A stretch of DNA of 64,000 bases, from positions 1-64,000 of the forward strand of contig CAKUXR010000008.1 of the NCBI GenBank assembly GCA_934700615.1, read 5' to 3'. Positions 8,775 through 18,599 of the stretch are shown one piece after another (position 1 is the stretch's first letter; every line of letters starts with the position of its first letter). The notes under the pieces are model-generated. The model did no database searches. It had not been told where the DNA came from and saw nothing but the letters and a program-made list of their open reading frames with translations. The stretch comes from an uncultured Bacteroidales bacterium (GTDB taxonomy: Bacteria; Bacteroidota; Bacteroidia; Bacteroidales; UBA932). Made by a program: the position numbers and the translations under genes.

Positions 8775-9616
8775 TGCAGAAAGTTGCAATACTTCTTACA
8801 GTTCATAACAGGCGGGAGAAAACTCTCGCCTGCCTGCGTAATTGCTACCAGCAGATAGATTCCATGAAGGGGGACGACACGTGGTCTTTCTCTGTCTATC
8901 TGGTGGATGACGGCAGCACGGACGGAACTTCCGAGGCTGTGTCTGAAGAGTTTCCTCAGGCCGTCATAATCCGCGGGGACGGAAATCTTTTCTGGAACCA
9001 CGGAATGATTACCGCATGGGAGGCGGCAGCGGCGGACGGGCAGGACTTCTATCTTTGGCTGAATGACGATACCATGATGAAGGAAGGCGCGCTTGCCTGT
9101 CTCATGGAGACGTCTTCTTTCCTTAGGCATAAGGCGATTGTAGTGGGTACTGCCGAGAACGCGGACAAGGAACTCAGTTATGGAGGAAGGACGAAATCCG
9201 GCAAGCTTATAGAACCGGATCCTGCCATTCCTGTCCCATGCTATACCTTCAACGGAAATCTTGTCCTGATTCCGGCCCACGTCTATAAGATCTTGGGTAA
9301 CCTGGATCCTCATTACAGCCACAGTTTCGGGGACTTTGATTATGGCGCCCGTGCTTATAAGGCCAATATTGTAAGAGTTGTGGCTCCCGGGGTGCTTTGC
9401 GAGTGCGACAGGAATCCCGGAATTCCCAAATGGCGGAACAGGGCATATCCTCTGAAGGCAAGAATAGCCTATCTGCACAGTCCTAAAGGCCGGCCGCCAC
9501 GTGAGCAGTTTCTCTATGACTGCCGTTGCCAGGGCGTCATGTTCGCTATAATGCATGGTATTTCCATCGCGGTAAAAGTGTTTTTTCCTAGGCGGGTCCC
9601 ACGTGCGGAACGCTAG
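8774..9616 (+). CDS. Family 2 glycosyltransferase
   Basis: A 280-residue GT2 (GT-A fold) enzyme. It shows the N-terminal nucleotide-sugar site (VAILLTVHNR), VDDGSTDGT at about 44-52 and a NDD metal-binding motif near 97-99. The FWNHGM segment before NDD is typical of the rhamnosyl/galactosyl-type GT2 group. There are no membrane segments, so it probably works at the inner face of the membrane on a lipid carrier. Its start overlaps the lepA stop and the next gene follows at once, so it is in the same transcript as the DUF2723 protein. Sugar and acceptor are unknown. Confidence 0.85.
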   Translation: MQKVAILLTVHNRREKTLACLRNCYQQIDSMKGDDTWSFSVYLVDDGSTDGTSEAVSEEFPQAVIIRGDGNLFWNHGMITAWEAAAADGQDFYLWLNDDTMMKEGALACLMETSSFLRHKAIVVGTAENADKELSYGGRTKSGKLIEPDPAIPVPCYTFNGNLVLIPAHVYKILGNLDPHYSHSFGDFDYGARAYKANIVRVVAPGVLCECDRNPGIPKWRNRAYPLKARIAYLHSPKGRPPREQFLYDCRCQGVMFAIMHGISIAVKVFFPRRVPRAER

Positions 9617-9636
9617 TGTTTAGTAAACTCTATTGG

Positions 9637-10548
9637 ATGAAAAAGTTTTCTTATTATATCAAGTCGATGAGACTGAGGACTTTGCCTCTGTCTCTTGCCG
9701 GCGTTTGTCTTGGAATCATGCTCGCTGCGGCAGACTATCATGTAAGTCTGAAGGTGGCATTGCTCATAATGCTGACGACAGTCTGTCTCCAGATACTTTC
9801 CAATATCTCCAATGAACTGGGCGACAGTCTCAGCGGAGTGGACAGCGACCGCCGCAGCGGGCCGCATTATTCTCTTTCAGAAGGAATATTGACGGTAAAG
9901 GACATGAAGAGACTGATAGCTGTTGTCGCTGTAGTCTGTGCCCTGTCCGGACTGCTGATGCTGAAAACATCTTTCGGCACCCTGTTTGCCCTCGAACCGT
10001 TGTGCCTCATCATCTTAGGCGCGGCTGCGATGGGTGGGGCCGTAAAATATACTCTAGGTCGCAATCCTTACGGCTACCGCGGACTTGGCGACATTTCCGT
10101 ATTCACATTCTTCGGCATTGTCTCTGTCCTCGGGGCGTATTTCGTTGCTGCCCACACGATTCCGTCACTGCTGATGCTGCTTCCCGCTGTCGCAATGGGC
10201 TGCTTCAGCGTGGGTGTGCTCAATGTCAATAATATTCGTGATGTCAAGTCTGATGCCGGAATCAGAATGACTACCCCGATGCGTATCGGTGTGAAGGGCG
10301 CCAAGATTTACCATACGGCTCTTATTGTTACGGGCTGGATCTGCCTGACAATCTTCAACTTGTGCCGCTTCCCCGATCCATGGCATTGGCTTTTCTTCAT
10401 TACATTGCCCCTGTTTGCCATTCATCTCCGCGGAGTCTGGACCCGTTCCGACAAAGACCTCGACCCGATGCTTCCTATACTTGTGATTTCAACATTCATA
10501 TTGTCAATGCTGATGGGTTTCGGATATCTGGCGTTTCTGATTTTCTGA
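9637..10548 (+). CDS. menA: 1,4-dihydroxy-2-naphthoate polyprenyltransferase
   Basis: UbiA-family membrane enzyme that joins a polyprenyl chain to dihydroxynaphthoate in menaquinone synthesis. The first aspartate-rich motif reads NISNELGDSLSGVDSDRR (about residues 56-73), typical of MenA, and a second acidic region follows around the NNIRDVKSDAGI segment. About eight to nine membrane spans are apparent. I choose the ATG at 9637; a GTG at 9616 overlapping the previous stop is an alternative. Last gene of the operon; a strong terminator follows. Menaquinone fits an anaerobic respiratory lifestyle. Confidence 0.88.
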   Translation: MKKFSYYIKSMRLRTLPLSLAGVCLGIMLAAADYHVSLKVALLIMLTTVCLQILSNISNELGDSLSGVDSDRRSGPHYSLSEGILTVKDMKRLIAVVAVVCALSGLLMLKTSFGTLFALEPLCLIILGAAAMGGAVKYTLGRNPYGYRGLGDISVFTFFGIVSVLGAYFVAAHTIPSLLMLLPAVAMGCFSVGVLNVNNIRDVKSDAGIRMTTPMRIGVKGAKIYHTALIVTGWICLTIFNLCRFPDPWHWLFFITLPLFAIHLRGVWTRSDKDLDPMLPILVISTFILSMLMGFGYLAFLIF

Positions 10549-10632
10549 CGAAAACTCGGTTTTTTGTTCATTCTGGACATCTTAACAACGGAAAAAACGT
10601 CTTTTTGTAAAATACTTAATAAATTAAATTAG

Positions 10633-10671
10633 GAATCGGTAAAAACTTACATGTTTTAACCGATTCTTTTT
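10633..10671 (+). terminator. Rho-independent terminator after menA
   Basis: Stem GAATCGGT...ACCGATTC extended by an A-run/T-run stem on the loop side, followed by TTTTT. It closes the DUF2723-lepA-GT2-menA operon. Confidence 0.85.
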
Positions 10672-10955
10672 ATATATGTTTAGATTTTAAAGAGTCGTTT
10701 TTGTGTACTTAATCTAAAGTGTTTAACCATCAATGGGTTGAAGAAACAAAATTTTAAAAAATCAGTTGGGATTGTAAAATTAATTTCATAATTTTCGCTC
10801 CGAACGAACTTAGAGAATCGAGATCATTAACACAACCAATAGCAAATAGACATAGAACCTTTTTTAAGGATTACTTAATTGCGAAGAACTGCTAATGTTC
10901 TGAGACTGTGGGGATAAGGAAGTTACAGATGGAGACTATTATCAACCTATAGAGC
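10672..10955 (+). promoter_or_regulatory. AT-rich leader of the LRR lipoprotein gene
   Basis: About 280 bases with no gene. The clearest candidate for a -7 element is TAATTTTC near 10788, an imperfect match to TAnnTTTG with a TTGGG upstream. The last 150 bases would be a long 5' leader; I recognise no riboswitch in it. Confidence 0.35.
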
Positions 10956-13900
10956 ATGAAAAAATTTTTAGCTTATGTCATGTCCGCATTGCTTCTGACG
11001 GCGTGCTATGACGACAGCGAGATGAAATCTCGGCTGGACAAAATGGACCAGCGGCTCACTACAGTAGAGTCACAGGTCGCTTCTCTCAACACTCAGCTTA
11101 CCAAGCTGCAAGGACTAATGGACGGAAAGCTGTTTATCAGCAACATTGAAGACAAGGAGGACGGGACTCATGTCATTACCTTCGTGGATGTTTATGGAGG
11201 CATGAGCACTATGACACTGACCGACGGACAGGCTCCGGACATCTCTGTAAAGCAGACACCTGACGGCAAATGGTATTGGACCGTCAATGGCGAATGGCTG
11301 CTCGATTCCAACGGCAACAAGGTTCCCGTTACCGGAGAACAGGGCGTGACCCCTTCCATGAAAATCAAGGACGGAAAATGGTATGTGTCTTATGACCACG
11401 GCGTTACATACGTTGAGTGCGGTAAGGCTACAGGCGATGACGGAGACGCGTTCTTCAAGGATGCCAAGTTGAGCGAAGACGGGAAGACAGCCTATCTTAC
11501 ACTTGCGGACGGAACCGTTCTCACATTTGCAATATATAAGGAATTCGGAATTTCTGTAGATGTAACCTCTACTCTCATTTATTCAGGACAGACCAAGAAG
11601 TTTGCATATACCATAACCGGAGGAGACAAGAACACTATTCTGGAAGTGATTCCGAAAGGTCTCTGGAAGGCGGAACTGGAACAGACTGATGAATCCAACG
11701 GTTTCATCTCGGTAACTGCACCTGATTCTCCTGAAGTAGGCAAGGTCATCCTCCTTCTCGGCGACGGCGCCGACAAGACATTGATGAGGACATTGACATT
11801 CGTCGCGGGCAATATGCATATCAGTACATCATCAGTCGAGAGTCCGGAAGCCGGAGGAGTTTTCGATGTCGATGTCACTACCAATCTGGAGTTTACGGCT
11901 GAACTTGAGGCTGACCAGACTTGGGCCCATCTTGTAGAGACAAAGGCATATGAGGTCTATACCAAGACCGTCAGCGTGCGTGTCGACAAGAATGATATGC
12001 CTTATGCGAGACAGACCAGAATGACATTGAAGAACCAGGGCAATGTCATTGAGTCCATCATCATCTACCAGAATCCTGCCACTTTCGATGAGAAAGTCAT
12101 GGTGCTGATGATGAAGCCTCTGGCTAAGGACAGCTGTGCGTTTCTTCCTGTAACGTTTGTTAAAGGTGCCGATTATTACGTGGACTGGGGCGACGGATCC
12201 AAGATTGATACACTTTCAGTAAGCTTCCCTAAACACAAGTACAATGATATTTCGAGGATGTATCCTGTTCAGATCAGCGGAACCATCAATACTATCGGAA
12301 AGGGAAGCAACTTCAGTCATGGTGCTGACCTTTATGAGGTTATCCAATGGGGAAGCTGTTCTCTGGCCGGTATCTCTTTCGAGGGACAGAAGAATCTTGT
12401 CCGTGTGGCTCCTGCCAAGGGCGAAGAACTCAGGAATGTGAAAAATTGCAATGGTTTGTTCAAGTACTGCTCAAGTCTTAAGGAAGTCCCAATCGGATTC
12501 ATGGATGGTCTCAGCCCTCAGACAACCAACTTCAACTATGCATTCTATGGCTGTTCTTCACTGGAACATCTTGACAATGACCTCTTCAGGAACTTCACAG
12601 GCAAGTCCGGAGTCGTGATCTGGCAGCTGTTCTCAGGCTGTACCAAACTCAAGAATGTGCCGACATTCCACTATTTCAAGATGTCGAATGACGCGAATAT
12701 GCTCAACCAGGTTTTCACCAACTGCGAATCACTCGTGGATATACCTGAGCATATGTTCAATGAAACTGCCAAGGCAGCCATAAGGGCAACCAAAGTTGGC
12801 AGCCTGTTCAAGAACTGCAAGTCCCTCAAGACAATCCCTGCAAGTTTCTGGGAGAACCTTCCTGTGGACAGATTCATTGAGCTCAACAATACTTTCCAGG
12901 GCTGCTCGTCATTGACCTCAGAGTCCATCAAGTTTATCAATGATGCCAAGAACGTCTATAAATGGCAGAACACCTTCTACGGATGTACTTCATTGACAAC
13001 TCTTCCGGAGTGCGAGGTGGAGATTGAAGGACAGACAGTCAGCGTTCCTATCTATAAGAGAGACGCGACAGAATATAAGGTGTACTTCGCAAACCGTTCT
13101 TATTCCAGCACCAACTTCTGCTTCAAGGATTGTGTCAATCTTGAAGGTTATTATGACAAGATTCCTCAGACTTGGGGAGGCGGCTGGGACGGAACTACCG
13201 AACCTCCTGTAATCACTGTTACTGCAGAGTACCCTGAAGGCCAGGGCTACTATAGCATTGACTTCATCGTGAAGGGAAAGGGTGTCCAGTCAGCGTACTA
13301 CTATCTGTCTGCCAAGACACTTGTGGATCAGGCACTTCCGAAGTATAACAACTCTTATACGGAGCTTTGCGAAAAGAAGGGCATTGAAATCGAGAGTGAT
13401 TATCTCAATGCCATAAATTCTGACCAGGGCCTTACACTTGGCTTTGATCAGGGCGTGCCTAATGTCGAGTATATCCTCATCGTTTCAGGAAAGAACATGT
13501 TCGGACAGAGCTATTCATACAAGGTGCAGGCGACAACTGCCGTTCCTAAGGGCTCTGACGAGTATGAGCGTTATCTCGGAGAATGGACTGTCACGTCAGC
13601 CTCATCTACTTCTACGGTAGCTAGTTATGAGCATAAGCCTATCACTTTCGACATCAAGGTCGAGCCTTACAGAGTGGACAGCATTTACAATGTTTACGGC
13701 TGGGGCGTCACCAAGTTCACTGACCAGTATCCTATGAAGATGTACTTCGAAGACGGCAAACTTTGCGCATGGACAGGTTCCCATCACGGTTCCGTGATAT
13801 ATCAGGGATATCCTTACAAAGATGGCATAGACTACAATGTCGCTCTGAACTCCTTTACTCTCTTTGCTGACGGCAATTATGGCGTCTTCATGACTGTCGG

Positions 13901-14294
13901 CGAGAAAGTCGGTGAGGCTGAGTATGCAGAGGGCAGTTTCGAGATGAAGGGCGTGAAGTCCAAGGTTTATGAAGAAATGGGAGAAGATGTCATGTGCTAC
14001 GGCTTCGACTTCTGTCTCTCAATGGGAGGCCCTGGCTGGTCCAAGATTTTCATCGCGCCAGAGGTTACCAAGGAACAGTATCTTTATGATGAAGGCGGTG
14101 TGAAGTATGCACCGTATATCCTTGCTCCATACACCTTTACACGCAAGGCTGCCGCGACCACATCGTCTGTCGCAAGCCGTACAACCGCGCTCAACAAGGC
14201 TCTGATGGATACAGGCCGATGCCTGCCGGTTTCTATGGGTAAGGTCAATGCTGCCGTGGCGGAGCCGGCCGACGGATTCTACAGGTTACAATAG
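10956..14294 (+). CDS. Large BspA-type leucine-rich-repeat surface lipoprotein
   Basis: A 1112-residue predicted lipoprotein: the signal peptide ends in the lipobox LTAC (C17). Next come a short coiled coil (about 20-60), a DUF4988-like region with two DGKWYW/V-type strands, and BACON/Ig-like beta regions to about 380. A DWGDGS segment opens a block of about seven repeats of the form F..C.SL..IP (for example FYGCSSLEHL, FKNCKSLKTIP), which is the BspA/Treponema LRR pattern; the rest is beta-rich and ends in a lipocalin-like domain. Such proteins are anchored at the cell surface and bind host or partner ligands. It stands alone, between two terminators. Confidence 0.8.
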   Translation: MKKFLAYVMSALLLTACYDDSEMKSRLDKMDQRLTTVESQVASLNTQLTKLQGLMDGKLFISNIEDKEDGTHVITFVDVYGGMSTMTLTDGQAPDISVKQTPDGKWYWTVNGEWLLDSNGNKVPVTGEQGVTPSMKIKDGKWYVSYDHGVTYVECGKATGDDGDAFFKDAKLSEDGKTAYLTLADGTVLTFAIYKEFGISVDVTSTLIYSGQTKKFAYTITGGDKNTILEVIPKGLWKAELEQTDESNGFISVTAPDSPEVGKVILLLGDGADKTLMRTLTFVAGNMHISTSSVESPEAGGVFDVDVTTNLEFTAELEADQTWAHLVETKAYEVYTKTVSVRVDKNDMPYARQTRMTLKNQGNVIESIIIYQNPATFDEKVMVLMMKPLAKDSCAFLPVTFVKGADYYVDWGDGSKIDTLSVSFPKHKYNDISRMYPVQISGTINTIGKGSNFSHGADLYEVIQWGSCSLAGISFEGQKNLVRVAPAKGEELRNVKNCNGLFKYCSSLKEVPIGFMDGLSPQTTNFNYAFYGCSSLEHLDNDLFRNFTGKSGVVIWQLFSGCTKLKNVPTFHYFKMSNDANMLNQVFTNCESLVDIPEHMFNETAKAAIRATKVGSLFKNCKSLKTIPASFWENLPVDRFIELNNTFQGCSSLTSESIKFINDAKNVYKWQNTFYGCTSLTTLPECEVEIEGQTVSVPIYKRDATEYKVYFANRSYSSTNFCFKDCVNLEGYYDKIPQTWGGGWDGTTEPPVITVTAEYPEGQGYYSIDFIVKGKGVQSAYYYLSAKTLVDQALPKYNNSYTELCEKKGIEIESDYLNAINSDQGLTLGFDQGVPNVEYILIVSGKNMFGQSYSYKVQATTAVPKGSDEYERYLGEWTVTSASSTSTVASYEHKPITFDIKVEPYRVDSIYNVYGWGVTKFTDQYPMKMYFEDGKLCAWTGSHHGSVIYQGYPYKDGIDYNVALNSFTLFADGNYGVFMTVGEKVGEAEYAEGSFEMKGVKSKVYEEMGEDVMCYGFDFCLSMGGPGWSKIFIAPEVTKEQYLYDEGGVKYAPYILAPYTFTRKAAATTSSVASRTTALNKALMDTGRCLPVSMGKVNAAVAEPADGFYRLQ

Positions 14295-14311
14295 TAAATC
14301 TACAATATGAC

Positions 14312-14357
14312 AAAAGGCCCGGATGTTACCTCAAGAGGTTTCATCCGGACCTTTTTT
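14312..14357. terminator. Bidirectional terminator
   Basis: Long stem AAAAGGcCCGGATG / CATCCGGaCCTTTT with an inner ACCTC/GAGGT helix; A-run on the left and T-run on the right serve both the LRR lipoprotein gene and convergent gpmI. Confidence 0.9.
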
Positions 14358-14399
14358 ATCAATTTGCTCGAGTTTCGCACTTACGAAACTCAGACCAGT

Positions 14400-15926
14400 T
14401 TAGATCAATGGTTCTGCATCCATGTCGGCAGGCTGAGGGAGACCCATCAGCTTGAGAATTGTAGGAGCAACGTTGCAGAGGGCGCCATCCTTGACACTCT
14501 TGACCTCGTCACCGGCATTGACAACAATGAACTGTACCGGATTCAGTGAATGGGCCGTGTTAGGTGTACCATCCTCATTTACAGCATGGTCTGCATTGCC
14601 GTGGTCAGCTGTGATGAGCACAACGTAATCATGTTTGATAGCCTCAGTCACAACCTTTTCTACGCAGCCGTCAATGCATCTTACAGCCTTCACGATAGCG
14701 TCATAGACACCGGTGTGGCCGATCATGTCGCCGTTTGCGTAGTTGAGGATGATGAGATCCTCCTTGTCGCTGTCGATAGCCTCGATAAGCTTCTCAGTTA
14801 CGATAGGAGCGCTCATCTCAGGCTGAAGGTCATATGTAGGAACCTTAGGAGAAGGAACCAGGATTCTGTCCTCATTCTCGAAAGGAGTCTCGCGACCGCC
14901 ATTGAAGAAGAAAGTCACATGGGCATATTTCTCAGTCTCTGCGATACGCAGCTGACGGAGACCTGCATTTGAAACTATCTCACCGAGGGTATCCTTCACG
15001 ATTTCCTTGTCGAAGAGGATGTGGAGACCCTTGAAGGCAGCGTCATACGGAGTCATGCAGCAGTAGTAGAGATTGGGGATGACAGACATTCCCTCCTCAG
15101 GCATGTCCTGCTGGGTGAGAACTGAAGTGATCTCACGTGCACGGTCATTACGGAAGTTCATGAAGATGACTGCATCTCCCTCCTCGATCTTGGCAAGCGG
15201 AGCGCCTGCAGCGTCAGTGATTACGATAGGCTTGATGAACTCGTCAGTCACATCAGCATCATAAGAAGCCTGGATGCCCTCAGTAGCAGAAGTGAAAGCA
15301 GCGCCCTTTCCGCTTACGAGAAGATCATAAGCCTCCTTGACACGGTTCCATCTCTTGTCACGGTCCATCGCATAGAAACGGCCGCATACGGAAGCAACCT
15401 TGCCGGTGCTCTCCGCCATGTGCTTCTCGAGATCAGCAACGAAGCCCTTTCCGCTATGCGGGTCAGTATCACGTCCGTCCATGAAGCAGTGCACATAGAC
15501 ATTCTCCAGACCATATTCCTTGGCTACATTGAGGAACTCATAATAGTGGTCAAGTGAACTGTGCACACCACCTGTAGAGCAGAGGCCCATAAGGTGAAGC
15601 TTCTTGCCGCTCTGTTTTACATAATCATATACGCCTTTGACCTCAGCCCTGCTCAGAAGCTTGTGGTCACGGCAAGTCTTGTTGATTTTCATGAGATCCT
15701 GATATACGACGCGACCTGCACCGAGGTTCATGTGTCCTACCTCAGAGTTGCCCATCTGTCCGTCAGGGAGACCAACAGCCTCACCGCATGTAAGAAGATG
15801 GCTCATCGGATATTTGGCTCTGAGAGAGTCGATGAAAGGTGTTCCCGCAGTATAGATGGCATTGGAGTGGTCATGTTTGCCCTCTCCCCATCCGTCGAGA
15901 ATCATAAGAAGAACTTTTCTGTTCAT
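14400..15926 (-). CDS. gpmI: 2,3-bisphosphoglycerate-independent phosphoglycerate mutase
   Basis: Glycolytic/gluconeogenic enzyme interconverting 3- and 2-phosphoglycerate through a phosphoserine intermediate, with two Mn2+ ions. The alkaline-phosphatase-type fold is shown by LMILDGWG (metal ligand D11), the catalytic serine in GNSEVGHMNLGAGR (S61), and the C-terminal DHGNAD metal site. At 508 residues it is full length. It is monocistronic, with its own promoter at 15968 and a shared terminator. Confidence 0.97.
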   Translation of the reverse strand: MNRKVLLMILDGWGEGKHDHSNAIYTAGTPFIDSLRAKYPMSHLLTCGEAVGLPDGQMGNSEVGHMNLGAGRVVYQDLMKINKTCRDHKLLSRAEVKGVYDYVKQSGKKLHLMGLCSTGGVHSSLDHYYEFLNVAKEYGLENVYVHCFMDGRDTDPHSGKGFVADLEKHMAESTGKVASVCGRFYAMDRDKRWNRVKEAYDLLVSGKGAAFTSATEGIQASYDADVTDEFIKPIVITDAAGAPLAKIEEGDAVIFMNFRNDRAREITSVLTQQDMPEEGMSVIPNLYYCCMTPYDAAFKGLHILFDKEIVKDTLGEIVSNAGLRQLRIAETEKYAHVTFFFNGGRETPFENEDRILVPSPKVPTYDLQPEMSAPIVTEKLIEAIDSDKEDLIILNYANGDMIGHTGVYDAIVKAVRCIDGCVEKVVTEAIKHDYVVLITADHGNADHAVNEDGTPNTAHSLNPVQFIVVNAGDEVKSVKDGALCNVAPTILKLMGLPQPADMDAEPLI

Positions 15927-15967
15927 GGTTATAATGATTTAATAATTAAAATCTTGCATACAGCCCG

Positions 15968-15975
15968 CAAATATA
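15968..15975 (-). promoter_or_regulatory. -7 element (TATATTTG) of gpmI
   Basis: Minus-strand TATATTTG about 42 bases before the gpmI start. Confidence 0.65.
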
Positions 15976-16042
15976 GCGAAACTCCGCGTTATGAGCAAAA
16001 ACTATTGGTATCCGGCCCTCAGCCTGTCCGTAACGGCCCCCT

Positions 16043-16969
16043 CTAATCCTTGTCCTGCTGCGCCCGGCTCTTGCTGAAACTTACAAGAAGCACGCCGCAG
16101 AAAACAATCATCACCGCGACCACTTTCGGCAAAGTCAATGTGTCCATGCCGACTGCAATGCTGATGGCGATTGCCATGATAGGCTGCATATAGGAATAGA
16201 GGCTCACCATTGTCGGCCTCACGAACTTCTGTCCGAAAGAAATCAGAAAATAGGACATGAAAGTCGCGCAGACCACGAGAATGACAAGGTCAATGACAAG
16301 AATTCCTGTCAATGAGGCATAATCGAAAGTGGCCAGTTCCTTTCCGGCGAACGGCATGGAAATCAGGAAGGAGAAAAGAAAGATCCACTTCATGTATGTC
16401 ACTACTGAATACTTGGAAATCAATGGTTTGAACACTCCAAGATAGACAGCGAAACTAAGTCCGTTGGTAAGCATGAACAGCACGCCTCTCAGGCTCGTGG
16501 CCTGTGTGCCGCCGTCGCCCGTACTGCTTGTCAGGATGAGCCAGACGATGCCGCAGAAACTCATGACTACACCTCCCGCCTTCTTCCACGTAATCGGCTC
16601 CTTTATTGTCAATGCTGCTATGAACATCGTATAGATGGGAGTCAATGCGCTCAGGATGGAACATGTCATAGGCGTGACCTCAGGAATCGCCATCAGGAAC
16701 GAAGCCTGTACCATGAAGAATCCGATAAACGAAGCCGCGAACAGTTTGGGATAATCCTTCAGTTCCACCTTTTCCTTCGGACGGAACAAGGACAATATCC
16801 AAAATAGGGCACCGGCACCGAGCGCCCTCAGACCGAACAGAGCCAATGGTGAGAGCAAATGGCTGCTGGACAAGTCTTTACATGTGACGATGTTTATTCC
16901 GAAAATCGTATATGCAAGAAAGCAGGCCAGATTGCCCAGGATTTTGTTCAATTCAGATTTCCCAATCAT
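16043..16969 (-). CDS. EamA/DMT-family transporter
   Basis: A 308-residue protein with ten hydrophobic spans arranged as two EamA repeats; the first ends near GGVVMSFCGIVWLILTSS and the second near VVAVMIVFCGVLLVSFSKS. Members export amino acids, metabolites or drugs; the substrate cannot be told. It carries five copies of the GTCAATG/CATTGAC heptamer in about 500 bases (16134-16644), one of the densest stretches. A promoter sits at 17002-17009. Confidence 0.82.
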   Translation of the reverse strand: MIGKSELNKILGNLACFLAYTIFGINIVTCKDLSSSHLLSPLALFGLRALGAGALFWILSLFRPKEKVELKDYPKLFAASFIGFFMVQASFLMAIPEVTPMTCSILSALTPIYTMFIAALTIKEPITWKKAGGVVMSFCGIVWLILTSSTGDGGTQATSLRGVLFMLTNGLSFAVYLGVFKPLISKYSVVTYMKWIFLFSFLISMPFAGKELATFDYASLTGILVIDLVILVVCATFMSYFLISFGQKFVRPTMVSLYSYMQPIMAIAISIAVGMDTLTLPKVVAVMIVFCGVLLVSFSKSRAQQDKD

Positions 16970-17001
16970 AACATTACCAAAATATCAAGTTTTGCCAATG
17001 C

Positions 17002-17009
17002 CAAACCTA
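17002..17009 (-). promoter_or_regulatory. -7 element (TAGGTTTG) of the EamA gene
   Basis: Minus-strand match to TAnnTTTG, 33 bases before the EamA start. Confidence 0.5.
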
Positions 17010-17066
17010 AGTGAAAATAACGGAAAAATCGTGCAAGCCACGGACACTCTGCGACTTACACGATTC

Positions 17067-17157
17067 TGGCGGAGAGAACGAGATTCGAACTCGTGATACC
17101 CTTTAGGAGTATACACGCTTTCCAGGCGTGCCTCTTCAGCCACTCGAGCATCTCTCC
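17067..17157 (-). tRNA. tRNA-Ser (GGA anticodon)
   Basis: Read on the minus strand: acceptor arm GGAGAGA...TCTCTCC, D arm with GAGTGG, anticodon loop CTGGAAA giving GGA, a long variable arm as in class II tRNAs, and the T arm GAGTTCGAATCTC. The discriminator G is followed by encoded CCA. The promoter at 17203 lies 46 bases upstream. Confidence 0.95.
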
Positions 17158-17202
17158 ATAATCCTGGTCCCTTCATCATGAACGAATCGGAGAACCGGAC
17201 CG

Positions 17203-17210
17203 CAAATATA
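17203..17210 (-). promoter_or_regulatory. -7 element (TATATTTG) of tRNA-Ser
   Basis: Minus-strand TATATTTG just upstream of the tRNA gene and downstream of the aldo/keto reductase stop. Confidence 0.55.
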
Positions 17211-17244
17211 CTAAATTTAAGTAAATCGGCAAAAAATCATTTGC

Positions 17245-18597
17245 CTATAAAGTCTCACGCTTGAGATTTTCGATATACCTGTCAATGCGCCTGAGCTCAT
17301 GGGGAATGTCAATGCTCTGAGGACAATGGGGCAGACATTGACCGCAACCGACACAATGGTCGGCCTGGCGGACGGTCTCCACGGCACGGTCATAACTTAC
17401 CAGATACCGCCTCTTGAGCCTCTGGAAATGCTCCTGCTCGCAGCTCTGCGCGATATCGCCTGAATTCACCGCGTCATTGTAATGACGGAAAATCGTAGGA
17501 ATGTCAATGCCATAAGGGCATGGCATGCAATAAGTACAGCCTGTGCAAGGAACGGTAGGGTAGTTCTCCATCAGGTCCGCCATCTCCTGAAGAAATGCAA
17601 TCTCCTCCTCGGTAAGCGGCTTGAAATGGCTGAAAGTCTCCACATTCTCTATGAGCGGGTCCATAGACGACATGCCGCTCAGGACCGTAAGCACACCCGG
17701 ATATGAGCCGCAGAAACGGAAGGCCCACGAAGCGACCGACTTCTCCGGCTCCCTTTCCTTAAGTCTGGCAGCCACAGCCTCAGGCAGTTTCGCAAGACGT
17801 CCTCCAAGAAGCGGCTCCATGATAGTCGCAGGAATGTTCCTCTTGACCAGTTCCTCATAAAGATAGTCGGCATTGACATTTCTAGGGACCTTGGCATGTT
17901 TCCAGTCCACATAATTCATCTCTATCTGCACGAAATCCCAATGATATTTCTCATGGAGTTCCATGAACTTGTCGAAGATCTCCTTCCTGCCGTGGAAAGA
18001 GAATCCTAAATTACGGATTCGTCCTGCCTCGCGCTCTGCCAGAAGGAAATCCAGCAGACCATTGTCGATATACCTCTCCTCGAACACCTCGTAGGAACCG
18101 CCGATGGCATGGAGAAGATAATAGTCGAAATAGTCAGTGCGGAGAGCCTCCATGGAATCGTAATACATCTTCAGACCGGCTTCGCGGGAAGAATTGTTGA
18201 AATTCGATAGTTTAGTAGCAACATAATAAGTATCACGGGGATAGCGGCTCAATGCCAGACCTGCGGCGGCCTCTGACTGGCCCTGCAGATAAGCCGGAGA
18301 CGTATCATAATAATTGATACCGTTCCTGTAGGCGTAATCCACCATCTCATTGACAGCATCCTGGTCGATGTAATCTTTGCCGTCATCACCCTTCTTCATA
18401 GGCCAGCGCATACAGCCGTAGCCCAGCAGCGACACCTTGCCGCCGTTTTTCGGAGCCTCACGGGTCTCCATTTCAGCAGGCCCTTCAGCTGAACCGGAAG
18501 GGCGGGATGAACATCCTGTCAATGAGGCTGTTCCGATAGCCAAGGCCCCGGCCCCGGCACGCTTTAGAAAATCTCTTCTGTCAATATTTTCACTCAT
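17245..18597 (-). CDS. Exported aldo/keto reductase with C-terminal 4Fe-4S domain
   Basis: A 450-residue protein. The N-terminus has a twin-arginine motif (RRDFLKRAG) and then a lipobox-like LTGC (C29), so it is probably exported folded and perhaps lipidated. An aldo/keto reductase barrel follows: D98 and Y103 in YDTSPAYLQG and K129 in VATKLSN fit the catalytic set. The tail carries two ferredoxin-type clusters, CTGCTYCMPCPYGI and CVGCGQCLPHCPQ. It begins 2 bases after the polyferredoxin gene, which is its likely electron partner. The physiological substrate is unknown. Confidence 0.85.
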   Translation of the reverse strand: MSENIDRRDFLKRAGAGALAIGTASLTGCSSRPSGSAEGPAEMETREAPKNGGKVSLLGYGCMRWPMKKGDDGKDYIDQDAVNEMVDYAYRNGINYYDTSPAYLQGQSEAAAGLALSRYPRDTYYVATKLSNFNNSSREAGLKMYYDSMEALRTDYFDYYLLHAIGGSYEVFEERYIDNGLLDFLLAEREAGRIRNLGFSFHGRKEIFDKFMELHEKYHWDFVQIEMNYVDWKHAKVPRNVNADYLYEELVKRNIPATIMEPLLGGRLAKLPEAVAARLKEREPEKSVASWAFRFCGSYPGVLTVLSGMSSMDPLIENVETFSHFKPLTEEEIAFLQEMADLMENYPTVPCTGCTYCMPCPYGIDIPTIFRHYNDAVNSGDIAQSCEQEHFQRLKRRYLVSYDRAVETVRQADHCVGCGQCLPHCPQSIDIPHELRRIDRYIENLKRETL

Positions 18598-18599
18598 GA